This document shows, piece by piece, positions 1-12,195 of a stretch of DNA of 64,000 bases. Location: contig NW_024037074.1 in NCBI RefSeq assembly GCF_015706575.1, forward strand, positions 30,059,334-30,123,333. The letters are read 5' to 3'. Below the pieces are notes generated by a model, which saw nothing but the letters and a program-made list of their open reading frames with translations, did no database searches and was not told where the DNA came from. The translations under genes were made by a program, and so were the position numbers. The number at the start of each line of letters is the position of its first letter. The stretch's first letter is position 1. Source of the stretch: Patiria miniata. Its lineage: Eukaryota > Echinodermata > Asteroidea > Valvatida > Asterinidae.

Positions 1-1020
1 GCACCAGCGGAGCCGTCCACAACGGTGGATCAGTGTGCATCGATGGAGATGTCCGCAACGATGGAGCTATCAATGTGCAGCTAAAGTTCTCCGCAGCAGT
101 TGGATCAGGACTGGAAAAGTCGGTGCATCCACGAACCTCGATCCGATGGACAGCCGCCATGCTCGCCAGTATCACGGGACGGGGCTCCACGTCAACAGCA
201 GGGCTATCATCGCTCGCAGCGGCCTCCCTGCTCGTGGTCTCCCCATTCACGCCACAACCCGGCCTACCATCAACTTCTGCCCCCGGACCGCTGAACAGGC
301 TTGCTCGTCGTTCATCTTCATCCCGATCCGCACTGGTATAATCATCGGAGCTGTACATCGCTTCCAATTCGGCGATCATTTTATTGATCCTCTGCAACAC
401 ACCTACCGCTGAACAGTTGCCTGTGGATTGCGTCTGTCCGAGGAATGGGCTGATCCACAAATCTGCCGCTCCAAGGAGTCTCCCACCTTCCGAACGTCAA
501 TGATGACATCGTTGATGGCGTCCACGATCTCAACTGCGGCTCGGCTTTCCGTCATTTCCAGTGATCTGAGTCAAAAATCCCGTCAATATCCCACCAGCTG
601 CCACCATTTGTCGCGGGATCCTACTGGGCTCTTGGTCCGCCAAATCCGGCCAAACGCTAGAAAGGGGGACAGACAGACGGGATTTCTAACTCTGAAGGAA
701 GATCTCATTTATTTCGCCAAGTGGAGTCTGCGGGCAACTTGCCACACCGCTACCAGAACTGCAACTGATCAATTCCCAGCATAGACATACACACAATCTG
801 AACAAATGTATACAAATGTAGCAACTTTACCCAACCCTGGAATCCAGCCAAGTTCTTCCCGCGCAATTGAACAAAAGAACCCCACTTAGCCAACCTATTT
901 GTAGAGCCTATTTCCGGAGCGCGCGCTAGCCAGACCCAAATCCAGGTCAGGTGCGCGCCGCCGGAGCCCCTCCGCCGGGGCACTAGTGCTAAGAAAGCAA
1001 TGACAACAAAAGTGTGCATA
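1..1020 (-). mobile_element. LTR retrotransposon, 5' end (LTR plus leader), truncated by the window edge
   Basis: Read on the minus strand, a sequence ending CCCGCGACA (start at about 609 on the plus strand) is followed after two bases by TGGTGGCAGCTGGTGGGAT (588-606). This resembles a primer-binding site complementary to the 3' end of a leucine tRNA. An AATAAA signal lies inside the putative LTR (about 704-713). The outer LTR edge near 1020 is a guess, because no second LTR is in the window. A Gypsy-like element running off the left edge is the best reading. No reverse transcriptase is in view. Confidence 0.45.
2..379 (-). CDS. Possible gag N-terminal reading frame of the LTR element, incomplete
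   Basis: An open frame starts at an ATG (377-379) and runs to the left edge without a stop, about 126 codons. It is acidic and Ser/Asp-rich at first, with no zinc knuckle or other recognisable motif. A separate 50-codon frame (403-555, starting MTESRAAVEIV) precedes it in another frame, so the original gag start may be frameshifted. The position just downstream of the putative primer-binding site is what suggests gag. Sequence to the left of the window would decide. Confidence 0.25.
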   Translation of the reverse strand, partial: MIAELEAMYSSDDYTSADRDEDERRASLFSGPGAEVDGRPGCGVNGETTSREAAASDDSPAVDVEPRPVILASMAAVHRIEVRGCTDFSSPDPTAAENFSCTLIAPSLRTSPSMHTDPPLWTAPLV

Positions 1021-1291
1021 TGACTGTCCGTTACAATAATATAAAACTTGATGTATGATATTCCTAATGTTACTCTTGCACGATTGTAAAGCGATAAAAC
1101 TTTATTTCTATATTTATGAAAACAATATGTATATAGATACATAAGAACAGGAATTCACTTTTAAAGCAAAACTCATTGTTTTAAATGTTACTTTTAACAG
1201 TGTAGTAAAAGGGGTAAATATAAGTTTATCAAACCGAAAAAATATGACAATCAAATTTAGATGTCTTTTTTGGTGGGGAGTGATGATGGAA

Positions 1292-1695
1292 CAGCGGCGT
1301 GACCAAGGGGGTGAGGGTAAGGGGTTGGGGATGGGGAAGGGCGCACGCCCCCCCCCCCCCTCCCCCACCCGGTCGTCCCTTTCACTGAAAATTTGCTTGT
1401 CCTTTTCATGAGCGGATTTTTTTTTCACGAGTGCCCTTTTCAACTTGTGCCACCATAAATAACGCCACCTATCGTCAAATATTATCTCCCCATAGAAAAG
1501 TGTCAGGCCTAGAACCCCCCCACCCCCCCCCCCCCCCACCCCCGCTATACGATTTAATTGAGGCTAGGTGACAGGTGGGTGAAAAAAGAGAAACCGTCGA
1601 CCTCTCAGCACGGATGCTCCAAAACTGTCCCCCCCCCCCAACTGCAATATCCAGCCCCCCGCCCCAACTCGGTGAGAACACTGGCTACGCCGCTG
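1292..1695. mobile_element. hAT-like MITE, C/G-rich
   Basis: The ends are inverted: CAGCGGCGTGACCA at 1292 and the complement of CAGCGGCGTAGCCA ending at 1695. They match the better preserved copies at 19302-19529 and 22184-22789. The interior is long C runs (about 1350-1365, 1515-1545, 1629-1640). Flanking duplications are eroded. It has no coding capacity. Confidence 0.5.
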
Positions 1696-1982
1696 TATGG
1701 GAGTGGTACTGTGGCAACAGATGCCCATATTCTGAACAGCCAATGCGCTCTCCAGATCTTCTTATATCAATGTCAGGGTCTAACTCACATCTTTTAAAAA
1801 GTGAAATTGGACGTTTGACCATTTTTTTTTCCCATTGTACTGATTAAAATCCTACATATACCATTGTAACAAATGCTTTATACAGAATACAAAAATATAC
1901 TCAATGCCTGTGTGTTTGAGACGAACTGAATAATGCTTTAATTATTTCGCATGTATCCTGCTTATTTCACGTCTTTTCTATT

Positions 1983-2948
1983 TTGCGATTTCAAATTAAC
2001 AACTCTTTAAATAGGGACCTCAAAATAACGTTATTGTTGCTAGAATTTATTATCATGGGTACTCGCCAACAATTGGCTAAGGTTAATATTGACAGCATCA
2101 ATGTTGGGGAGTCCAGACTTTCCCCTGTCTCCGTTGTGAAGAGTCTGGGTGCCTGGTTCGATGCAAACTTGACAATGTCTACTCATATCACAAAAATGTG
2201 TGGTACGGCTTTTTATTATATATATATATTTACATAATATTAGACGTATCAGAAAGTATCTGACCAGGGAATGTACTGAAACGTTAATTCAATCTTTTAT
2301 TTCTAGTCGGTTGGATTATTGAAATGGCCTCCTCTATGGATTGCCTGACGTTCAAATATCACAGCTTAAACGTGTGCAAAATTCCTGTGCCAGACTAGTC
2401 TGTAACGCTTACAAGCACTGTCATACCACTCCACTGTTTTTTTTTTATTTACATTGGCTCCCGCTGAGATTCAGGATTGAGTTTAAAGTTCTGTTAATAA
2501 CTTATACAATTCTTTATGGTCTCGCTCCCTTATATTTATGCCATCTAATCCAAAAACAATCTTCATTCAATTACAATCTCAGATCTTCCAATGACAAAAC
2601 ACTCCTCAGCTACTCAGCAAGTCGAACCAAGGTCACCCTTGTTGATCGTGCATTTGAGTGTGCTGCACCTAAATTATGGAATGCACTGCCATTAAATATC
2701 CGTGAAGCAAGTAGCCTGAATGTTTTTAAACAATTACTTAAAACTCATCTTTTTATGAGAGCTTTTTATTGATTTTTTTTGTACCCTGTATTAGTATTCA
2801 TTGTATTGTTGTATTTTGCTTTGTTTGTTTATATCAATTGTGCGTATAAGTCTGTTTTTTTTCCATTTTTTTTTATGACTGTAATGCGCATTTAAACATA
2901 TTTTAAATGGAATTTGCGCACTATACATTAATAAATTATTATTATTAT
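1983..2948 (+). mobile_element. CR1/L2-like LINE, 3' fragment (RT thumb and 3' UTR)
   Basis: Two frames (1983-2237 and 2341-2772) carry the C-terminal part of a non-LTR reverse transcriptase polyprotein. Typical signatures are a VKSLGAWFD-like segment, then LKRVQNSCARLV, LHWLPLRFRI, APKLWNALP and LLKTHLF. A frame break and in-frame stop near 2235-2340 show that it is dead. The 3' end is an AAT/ATT microsatellite at about 2930-2948, the usual end of L2/CR1-type elements. The endonuclease and most of the RT are missing, as in a 5'-truncated insertion. Confidence 0.8.
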
Positions 2949-4380
2949 AGTTGTGTATTCGTAAGACATAATAAAACAGTACTAAATGCTACAAGGCCCC
3001 ATATTCCTTTCTTTTGTTTCCATATTTTTTTCTTGACAAAGCCAATAAGGTGTAGACACGAAACCCACCAAGGACTTTGGCTGAGGTCCTCGGTTATTGG
3101 GTGATCGAGTTGAACATGAAGTTCAACATTGGCAGGAACATGAACCTTGATACGGAGGTATGTTAAGTGTAACGTCATGACGACGTCATCGGGTATCAAA
3201 TTACAATCGAGTTTAGTTCAAATATGACCGTTTTGTGTCAATCACAACTCATCAACAGAAAACGATTAAAAATGCATGTTCACATTTTTTTGGTCTGATC
3301 AATCATGCCTTTAACAGTTGTTTTGTTGTATTAGTTAGTCCTTGACTTTCGGGTTAACGGAAGGTCAAAGTTAGGTGAATTCCAAATACCGAAGGAGGCG
3401 CAAATATTAAAACAAACAAAATTTCGTTCACACGGTTCAAGGGATGGAGATGAAACTTGTACAAACATAATCCTTGTCTAACAATGTGACAACAATACGT
3501 GTGCAGGCACCATGACGTCATCACACATTAAAATAAAAGCGATTTATTGTCAAAATCGGACATTATACTTTCAACTTTATCTCTTGAAGTGAACTGTTTA
3601 CCTGGAATACATTTAGTGAGGTATTACCATTTTGTTTTGGGTAATAGTTTTACATCCATGCACAAAACCGCTTGACCTTGACTTGAAAACTTTCGTTCCT
3701 TAAATGAATGTTTTTATGCGAAAACCGTTTCAGTTTCATAATTTTCCTGGGTTTCGTTTGCATGAACATGTTTACAACTGAGTTAGGCAATTCAAAAACA
3801 AATTAGTTTAGCCCGCCATCACCCTGCGTTTGTTACAAGGATAAACGCAACCCTCTAGTTTTGTTATGTCAGTGAAGTCCCTAATCGTAAATGATAATCT
3901 ATTCACAAATGAGTCAACCTTTTTATATTTTCATAATTCAGTTAAAATAAATCAGTTTCCATTTTCGTATATATTACCAAAAGCTCTCAGCTTAATTTAC
4001 CCTCCCCAAATCTGAATCTTATCTCGTCCCAATCCACAGTTCATACTTGTGTCGCAGTTAGTCTGTCAATACACAAACGAGACTTCTCTACTGCGACATG
4101 GTCACTTCTGGACTTGGCGTCCTCAATGGCGGCATAACGGGTGTGGAGCTAAGTCCTCGGATGAAATCGGCCGCATGGAAGGTAACATGATACCCAAGGG
4201 AGACTGTGACAGTGGCATGCAGAGGGCGATGTTCAGGGTCCCAGTCAAGTCCAGGATTTAACAGTAAACAAAACAAATGAAAATGCGCCTTGCCAGTCTG
4301 GCGAAGTGACATGGTAATCAAACTTACATAATGGCACGACTCGGGCTTCATGCGATCTTGGAACCCTGCGGACTTTGACT
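2949..4380. other. Intergenic stretch, no gene recognised
   Basis: AT-rich sequence with only short shadow frames. TGACGTCA-type palindromes occur near 3170-3187 and 3510-3520. Nothing with coding character was found on either strand. Confidence 0.5.
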
Positions 4381-4960
4381 TGTTCCTCACAAAATGGGCA
4401 TTGGCAGAATTACAATATGTGGAAGGGAATGGAGGAGGTGACCACTTTGCAAATAAATGAGGTTTCTCACCCTCCCCATCCCCACTGAAGCTCCGCCCCT
4501 GCCCCTAAACGGTAGGGTCAGACAGGTCCGTAAGCTGTGGTTGGAATAACGAAATGTTGGTACAACTCCCACCCATCCAGTCTCATTCTCAAACTCATCG
4601 TCAACCACTCCGCCTTGTTCTCTATGAACGTCCCCTTCCTTCATCTCACCCTCAACCCCACTCACCCTAAATCGTAACCCATCTCCCCATATCTGTACCC
4701 TAAAACAACATCCACCCTCCACGCTTCCCATCCGCAACCAACGAAAACCCATTTCCCTTAACTACTCAACCCCACCCACCTTTGCTCCTACCCTCCCTTA
4801 ATAACCCATCCATCTTCCACACCCACCCACCCTCAAGCCAATCTATGCCTAACCTTTAAACCCTACCCCAAATTCAGTCCTCCTAACCTTTAAAATTAAA
4901 CAAAAACATCATAACACACAACCTTAAACTTTCTCTGCATAATGTTTAATATAACAACTA
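4381..4960. repeat. Pyrimidine-rich module downstream of C1q unit 1
   Basis: A C/T/A-rich tract full of CCCACCC and AACCCT blocks, ending in an A-rich part with CTTTCTCTGCATAAT. Related tracts followed by similar AT-rich sequence occur at about 17640-18240, 44270-44600 and 59840-60170, each downstream of a C1q gene. This marks the edge of a duplicated unit. It is not coding: its proline-rich frames are composition artefacts. Confidence 0.55.
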
Positions 4961-6397
4961 TAATGATAAATATATTGAAGATTGAACATGACTGTGTAGG
5001 CTACTTGTGAGAAATGTGTAATGAGAGACATATTTTGGATTGTAGTTTCCTGTAAATTCCACTATGACTTCTTCAAAAATAATTGTGTATTTTGGAAGAT
5101 TTTGGCACCACACCCAATGTCCAGCCTGAAAGGTTTCCGAAAAGCGGCATGTAGTTTAATACTGCAGTTTAATACAAGCTAGATAAAGTTTTAAATAATT
5201 ATTTTTTATTTTCTTCGTAGTGATTCGATACTCATCACGTATAATAACGTCGTGTTGTAAATTATGTAAGCTGTCAAACAGAGTGATGTCATCAAATGTA
5301 CCAAAAAAGTAAGCAACACTTTTCTTACAACCAATAATAAACTATAACAAACCGCTACTGTATTATAACATTTAAAACTATTAAATCATAAATAAATATA
5401 AGAATTAAGCTCTCAAAGACAATACGTTGTAACACCATGTGAGAAAAAGGGAATTATAAAATTGGAGAATGCACTGAGTGATGCGATGCAATTCAAATGC
5501 AAGCTAAAAAAAAAAAAATTGAGGGCTAATAAATAAAAGTGGGGCCTAAAAAAACATCTGGTAGCTTTTCACCTTTTCATTTCATTGAAATTTGGCTGTG
5601 AGATCTTTATTAGGAAATCAGGGTTGAGCAAGTGTATAAGGACATGCTTCCGCTGACAACATGTTGACATTGTGAGCATGGATGGATCCAGATGGCATGA
5701 TCCAACAAAAAAACCTTTAGAAACCTAAGAGAACGTCATGAGGCTCTATTAAATAAATATAGCTCTATGGGTAACGTACGTAATCCGCAGGATCCGCAAG
5801 CATCCGTACTGATTCGTGCACTCCCAGTGCATGTTAACGTATACCCAAATGTGCTCATGTAAATAGAGTTCACACATTACATTTATATTGATTTTTTTAT
5901 GCAATTAAAATGTTTCCTCTACATAGATTAGATTTCGAATCAATATCATGCAAGCAATACAAAAAATAACAACTTGCCTATGTAACAATATGTGCATGAC
6001 AATCAATGTAATGTGTGCCTTATTCACACCAAAATGCTGAAAAAAAAATACACGAATTTTCTTTATGACGATCGACTCTTCTATTTCTACATACATGTAA
6101 ATACCAACGTTTCAAACAGGATAATATTTTCAGCTTACATAATAAGTTCCATATTTTTTGAAGTGCTGCCTTGATATACACACTGCTAATATTAAGTACT
6201 CCAAACACTTTGTCAAACCAATGCCGTAAACATATCAACGAATGCGGTAACAACATTATCTAAGTAGATTATTTCTGATAGCAAATTTATTTGAAATTTA
6301 CACCTACTCGTTGGATATTTGTTTCGGGTGAACAGAGGAGCGACTGAAAATTTGGCAATGCGACTGATCGTGTATTTTACGCGCGGTTAACGTTTGT
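4961..6397. other. 3' flank of C1q gene 1
   Basis: AT-rich DNA between the pyrimidine-rich module and the stop codon of C1q gene 1. It shares short stretches with the 3' flanks of the other units (compare 18240-19290). It should hold the gene's 3' UTR. Several AATAAA-like words occur but none can be chosen. No other gene was seen. Confidence 0.5.
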
Positions 6398-7222
6398 TTA
6401 TTCGGGGTAAAGGAGGAAACCACTGAATGAGGTGTGGTGATAGGTTCGACTACCATACGCCTTACCGTACATAGTCATATACACAGCGTCTCCTCGCTGC
6501 AGAACCAACACCGCGCTCCCAGACACATGTTCACGTTGATTTTGTACCACATATGCTGTGACCACCTTGTAGCTGTTTTTTACAAGATGGATTTCAAGGG
6601 AACCGCTGGTGCTATACTTAAGAACAGAAAACGTAAATACGTAGGTACCCGGCAAACTACACGTAAACGTACCGGTGCCCAGATCGAAGCTGGTACCCGG
6701 TAGAAGGGTCTCGGTTTGCTGGAAGGGCAAACGGGTGTCGTGACTCGTATAGGTATCCGAGCTGCTCGTCCTCACCACGGTGAATGCTACCCGCTGGTTG
6801 GAGTCGTCTGGTGTCTCCCCTGTCTCACCCTTCTGACCTTTGACACCAGTTTCCCCAGTTCCTCCAACAAAACCAGGTAGCCCCCTTGGACCTACCTTGC
6901 CGGGTAGGCCAATCCCATAATCACCTTTAGACCCAGTGTTACCAGGTGCTCCCCGCTCACCCATAGGTCCAATCTCACCTTTGTGACCTTTCTCACCTAC
7001 ATCGCCCTTTGACCCCGGCTGACCGTACGGCCCCATCGGTCCTCCTGGCCCAGGCAGACCTGGTATGCCGGGTATTGCAGCAGGTCCCTGGCAGCACTGC
7101 TGACACACCTGAGACGCAGGACCATCGCCATCCGAGGGAACCGGCCCAGTAACGGAAGCTCGGAGCTTGACAGAGTTACCCAGAAGGAGGGCGATTGATA
7201 ATATTGCCACACAGATCTTCAT
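6398..7222 (-). CDS. Secreted collagen-C1q domain protein, copy 1
   Basis: 274 residues. Residues 1-23 are a signal peptide (MKICVAILSIALLLG...). A CQQCC cluster (C40, C43, C44) could link chains by disulfides. Residues 52-136 form 28 Gly-X-Y triplets, broken once by an extra GI. Residues 144-274 are a C1q globular domain, with a GTFTCSLPGTYVF core, a VLVLQRGDAVY strand and the C-terminal FSGFLLYPE signature. Such proteins form trimers and act as soluble lectin or complement-like recognition molecules; the ligand here is unknown. The start is set by a splice acceptor (tttacag) directly before the ATG, so the coding sequence is one exon. It is closest to copy 3, including the first intron. Confidence 0.93.
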   Translation of the reverse strand: MKICVAILSIALLLGNSVKLRASVTGPVPSDGDGPASQVCQQCCQGPAAIPGIPGLPGPGGPMGPYGQPGSKGDVGEKGHKGEIGPMGERGAPGNTGSKGDYGIGLPGKVGPRGLPGFVGGTGETGVKGQKGETGETPDDSNQRVAFTVVRTSSSDTYTSHDTRLPFQQTETLLPGTSFDLGTGTFTCSLPGTYVFTFSVLKYSTSGSLEIHLVKNSYKVVTAYVVQNQREHVSGSAVLVLQRGDAVYMTMYGKAYGSRTYHHTSFSGFLLYPE

Positions 7223-9179
7223 CTGTAAAGAAAAATAACAATAAAATACGTGTACATGAGAACAAATGAAATGAGGGGAAAATGAGAGAAAAACATATTG
7301 AAGTCATGCAGACAAACCGGGGAATCACATCTAAGTAAGACTTATGAAAAGTTGTCGTCGTTTGGAAAAAAAATGAATGATTTGTAGATGTGAACATTTT
7401 GTATTCCTCTTAGTCAAAACCTATCAAGTTTGAAAAGCTTCTATTTAACATTTTCACTGAACGAAATTCATTTTCTGTAGACGAAAATAATGGTAATACT
7501 TTAGAGTGAAGCAGCCGTACTGGTTCTTTTGCGACGAATCCGCCCTTAGACAAATTCGAATGACGGATCTTCCTCTCTAAAATGAAATGTTGTCACCAAA
7601 CTTTGCCGGTCTAAAAGTGCCTGAATCTGAAAAAAGAACCGCTGCAGAAAGTTGATTTTCAAAATCACTCCATTTCATCATGACATTATGAATGGAACAT
7701 GATTTTTGATATCACTCCTGCGAATTTGGGCAGAAATAAACTCGATCAGTATTTGAGGACCGGGGTATTTTGGGACTTCTTAGAACCAGGAGGCACATTG
7801 TGTTCCCCGTCCTAATTTCCATACGCAAAAACCGAGTTTTCTAAAAAAAAATTGGCAGGCATGTTGAGTGGCCAGTTATCTATACAATGACACCATTTGG
7901 TTGCACTGCAAGAGGTCACTTTACTCATTTTGCCAATTGTTGGCATAATTTCTGCATTTCTTCATTCAAATAACTTTAAATTGTTACAAACAATTTTTTG
8001 GGTCATTATCGATTAAACTTATACAAATTGATGCATCCAAAGTTACTATATAAAATTGTTGGGAGCAAAATCAACGTTCACTTGTGGTTTTGTCCAAAAG
8101 TGGAAATATCTTCCGCCAAATGTGGCACTAATAAAGACATTTGGCAATTTTATTTTGCATTTTTTATGCAGAAACTGTCAAAAAGTGCCACATAACAAAG
8201 ACATTGTGCAACAAAGGTTTTAATTTAAAGTGTCATTTTTGCGCCGATGGCGGCCATTTTGGTTCCTCAGCATGCATTATACTTGGTCTCGTGACCATAA
8301 ATGTTTGTCTGCAGTGGATACTTGATAGGTTAAGGTAAAGAAAACATGTTTTTTATTCACAAAAATGATAAGTTCTTTTGTTTTTTTTTATACACAATGT
8401 AACGAATTTCACGACCATGGACACTCTACAATAATTATTTCGGCAATATACTGACCCAGGATTAAAGTTTGGAAAAGTCACACAAAGTGTAATACCGATC
8501 GGCAAAATCATATCAGAACTATATCAGACGTTTTATAGGGAGGGAGGGGGGGGACACTGTGTCCCCAGTCAAGATGAGTGTTCTGTTTAACTTCAAACGA
8601 CTTTCAAATCAAGGATTTGCCAAAGTGTCAGGCGCGGTTCTATATTAAATGGGTCAAGGAAAGAGGGATCCCTCACTTCTCTAAATGTTGTTTGTTTTAT
8701 CGAGCGTCTCTCTAATTCTCTGTTGTAAGTTAGCAAATATAAAACTGCATAGGGGTGCACACCGGTAAATAGGCCTCAACCCATCCGCCAAACTCATGCA
8801 TAAAAGTTATACCATAAAAATATTCTATATTTGAGAGTTCTGAGAGCCATAACATTGGGAAATTGAAGAGATATGGCAATGATTCTCTGGCCCGGACTTG
8901 GGGATTCCAATTTTGAGCATTTTTGATGCAATTGGGCTCGAAAGTGGCGCTTTTTTGTCATGTTGTGGAGGGATCGTTTTTCAAGATGGCTACTTTTCCG
9001 CTTTTGGAAAAATCGGGGTCGTTTTCTTTATCGAAAAAACAGTGGTCAACCCACCAAAAGTTGAAACGAAAATATAAGATGGCATGTGGATCTTGTAGAT
9101 ATTTTAAAAAGAATTTTGAAGTATGGACACTTAGCACTGATGTCTATGGTTAATATCAGTTTTAATACAGGGTTGCATC

Positions 9180-9210
<31 letters not shown>

Positions 9211-9451
9211 CAATCGCCCTCTATCAGCCTTATTCTTGAGCGATTGAGGGCGCTATAACATGCCAATTCGGGTATAAACAGACATGATGCCAATTGACGT
9301 GAGTTAATTGAGATATTGATATAGCTCAAAATGACATTTTTTTGAAAAGTTACGAATTTTTACCATTTCAGCGTTTTCATTCGCTCACATAATAACCTAG
9401 CCCGGCGTTTAATAGAAATCAATTCCAGACATGTTAAGCAACAAAACTCAC
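7223..9451 (-). other. Intron of C1q gene 1 (5' UTR intron)
   Basis: Runs from the donor after the exon at 9452 to the acceptor at 7223. The acceptor-proximal part (7223-7460) is nearly identical to 49137-49400 of copy 3. A segment at about 8820-9000 recurs at about 44030-44200. An A run of about 28 bases lies at 9183-9210, possibly a retroposon tail. A stretch with GGCGCGGTTCTA (about 8630) resembles the end of the MITE family at 51005. No coding sequence was seen. Confidence 0.55.
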
Positions 9452-9510
9452 GCTGATGTATCGTTCTTGAATTCTAACACGATCCTCAGCACCGTTGAGC
9501 TGACTTGTGG
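9452..9510 (-). other. Non-coding 5' exon of C1q gene 1
   Basis: 59 nt on the minus strand, flanked by ttttcag upstream and GTGAGTT downstream. It occupies the same place as the 63-nt exons at 21640, 51880 and 13814 and resembles them at both ends. It would be spliced to the ATG exon at 7222. No first exon for this copy was identified. Confidence 0.55.
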
Positions 9511-9951
9511 CTGAAAATAACTATAAAGAGAATAAGTTATTGACAATTCGTTCGGTTACAACTTTGGGCATAGCTGAATTTCACTTGTAAAACACCGAGA
9601 ACATAATGTCAGTTTTTTTTTTCTGTTTAGCAGAACGTGATTTTGATTGCTTGTTTTTTTTTTTTTAACAAGTGACCAACGGCCCTGACTGGACTCAAAA
9701 ACGAGGTACATTATATTAGTTCCTTTTTTGAATGATTGCTTGGCTTTTTTCAAAGTTGACGCGCTGATCACCAAAAAGAGATTCTGGAGAAATTAGAAAC
9801 CTGCCCTGCTCTAAGCTTGTTCTCCAACACATATTCAATCCATATGTTTGATTTTATAGAAAGACACTTGTTAATAAACACTAAGTTTATTTGGAGATGT
9901 TTTGGCGCATTTATCGCACAAAAACACTGCCTGATGTATTGTCGGCTGCAA

Positions 9952-11192
9952 CAAACCTGCCTTAGCGACCCACTGTACAGAAAGACCACCTGTCCGTAAC
10001 GACCATTTAAAAGTCCCCCGCTGACAAATCCCGTTACTTAAGCCCTGTATAGAAAGACCACCTGCTTAACGCGACCAGCGACCGCACATTTTGCTTCCGT
10101 AGGAATGCTTAAGTCTGTACAGAACGACCGCAAGCCATGGAAAGCGACCACAAAATGCCCACTTGTTTCTGTACAATGGTTGATTCCTTACTCAAAAGAA
10201 AAAGCAAGAGCCACATAAACCACTTCAGAGGATTAGTAACTCAACCACAGGATTTCCAGGACATTTTCAAGCTTAATCTGGGTCTGTGGTCCATCAACAA
10301 TGCCCCTATTGTCAGTGCAGCAGCTTGGATAGCTGAGCTCCATTCAGCAAAATGCACAAGGCATGTGCATGACTTGTGACCTGTCAGTCTCGTTCACTCA
10401 CATACCTTTGTTATCATTAAAATAAATTAAAATAAAATTCGTTTACATATTTTCTGAAAAACAAAAACACACAACATACTCAAGTATTTTTGTTGTCAAG
10501 TTATTGATCAACTTTATTTTTAAATCGTGAAAAAAAGATTTAAATTTTTTTGTGCTCTTGATCGACCTTTGAGCTTTTCAGCGAGTTTGCTAGCATGTGC
10601 AATTTTGCACATTGTGTTTACACAACATTGCGTAGATTACATCTGCCCTGTCATTTATAAAGCGAGTTTGTTCCAATATTGCTTTTGAAAAAGAAAGAAT
10701 ATGGCTCCAAATTCTTCAAGCCCGAATCCTGGAAGGAATTATTGAAGTTAGCTTTCACTTGAAATGAAAATGGAGGTCATAACTTAAGTTGATCGTGTGA
10801 TCGTTGAGAATCTCGGAAAGAGAAACTTCCCCTTCGTTGTAGGACCCTACTTTTACTTGTGGTTGTGCAGGTATTGCTGCTCCAGTACAGCTGATTCTTA
10901 CATAATATTAACATAAAATAATAAACACTTTTTTAAATCATTCACATTTATGACTTTTAATTTCATTTTTTTTTTAAGAAATAGTTATGTTTTAAACAAA
11001 TAACTAAAAGAAAGAAGAACATACTGTTGGATAAGGCAGGTTTAGACTGTAATGACCCCCCGCATTAGGTTAGGGAAGCCAAAGGGAGGGCAAATATTTC
11101 CAACCTGTACAGAGAGACCACCTGTCTATAAAGACCACTTTTATTGTTTCCCTTGAGCGGTCTTTCTGTACAGGTTTGACTGTAATTGTGTA
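9952..11192. repeat. Repeat with CTGTACAGAAAGACC motifs at both ends
   Basis: Several copies of a CTGTACAGAAAGACCACCTG-like motif lie at 9970-10130. Copies in both orientations lie at 11100-11180, ending AGGTTTGACTGTA. The opposed ends suggest a non-autonomous DNA transposon, but no clear target duplication was found. The interior holds an 80-codon frame (10137-10379) that I do not recognise. Confidence 0.35.
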
Positions 11193-11569
11193 CACTAATT
11201 ATTCAATATCTGGCAACGCCCGTTTCGGACTGGGTCTTAGTTTGAGATTTGAGATTTTAGTCAAGTGCAAAACTCAAAAATGTTGGGCTGAAATAACAGC
11301 CTCAAAAGTTGCAATGAACTCAATAAATGATTACAACTTTTAAGTCCACTTGAGATTTCCGCTGTCCGGCCGCCAAATTTGTTCGTTTCTAGGGAATGAA
11401 CAACGCATACGTGACGTACTTCTACCACATCCTCTGCTCCACGAGTAGGGTTTATGGTGGCTGACCTAGGTGAGCACCGAGAATGACGTCAGAGTTAATC
11501 GAACGGCATGGGGCTGACCCGTCTCGACCCGGGTAAGCTAAACGAACGCACCCACTGCTTAAAAGTTAG

Positions 11570-12191
11570 GGCCCTGTCACACTTCTGCGTATCCTAATTC
11601 CTTATGAGTTGCGCATTGACTTTTTTTTATACGCAGTCGTACTCACAATACGCACCTCATATGCATCTCTATCGTTTTATGTAAATTTTATGTACGCAGG
11701 TATACGCATGGTACAAGTACGCTGGATAGTTTTGGGCATGCACAAAACTACGCTGCGTACGCTGTTACGCAGGTCATAAGTTATCAATACGCAGCGCATC
11801 GGTGATCGGTCCCGCATCGGTCGAGCGCGGTACGAGTACGCTATGTGTTCGTGAGGGATAAGCCGTTCATACGCGGCAATACGCTGACCTCCTATATTGG
11901 ACGTATACATAGCGACGTATTGCACGAATTAGTATCGCTCGTCCTGCGAGCGGGCAGCGCATTGTACTTATTCGTAACTTATTAGAAACGCACAGATGGC
12001 GAACTTGCGCACTGCATACGCAACTCATACGCATCTCATACGCAGTGGATGCGCTGAATTCGTTATTTGTTCGCTAGATGTGCGTCGCACATATGTCAAA
12101 GTAATCAAAAAATTTCGACGTTTTTGAGAGTACGGCTGCGTATTGAAAATTGTTGATAAGGAACTGGTATACGCAAAAGTGTGACAGGGGC
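11570..12191. mobile_element. MITE-like element with TTAA-type target site
   Basis: The left end GGGCCCTGTCACACTT and the complement of the right end (GCCCCTGTCACACTT) match, and similarity extends about 40 bp inward (TGCGTAT..TTCCTTAT). Flanks are TTAG (11566-11569) and TTAA (12192-12195), consistent with a 4-bp TTAA duplication as in piggyBac- or Kolobok-type elements. The interior is packed with TACGCA and its complement. No transposase. Confidence 0.7.
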
Positions 12192-12195
12192 TTAA

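Noticed and set aside
1114..1681. Gly-rich minus-strand frames
   Set aside because: They are translations of C runs in the MITE at 1292-1695.
6398..7222. C1q genes as retrocopies because their coding exon is intronless
   Set aside because: Each has a splice acceptor at the ATG, shared upstream exons and no poly(A) tail, so they are ordinary spliced duplicates.
10137..10379. 80-codon plus-strand frame inside a repeat
   Set aside because: No recognisable domain and no splice or promoter context.
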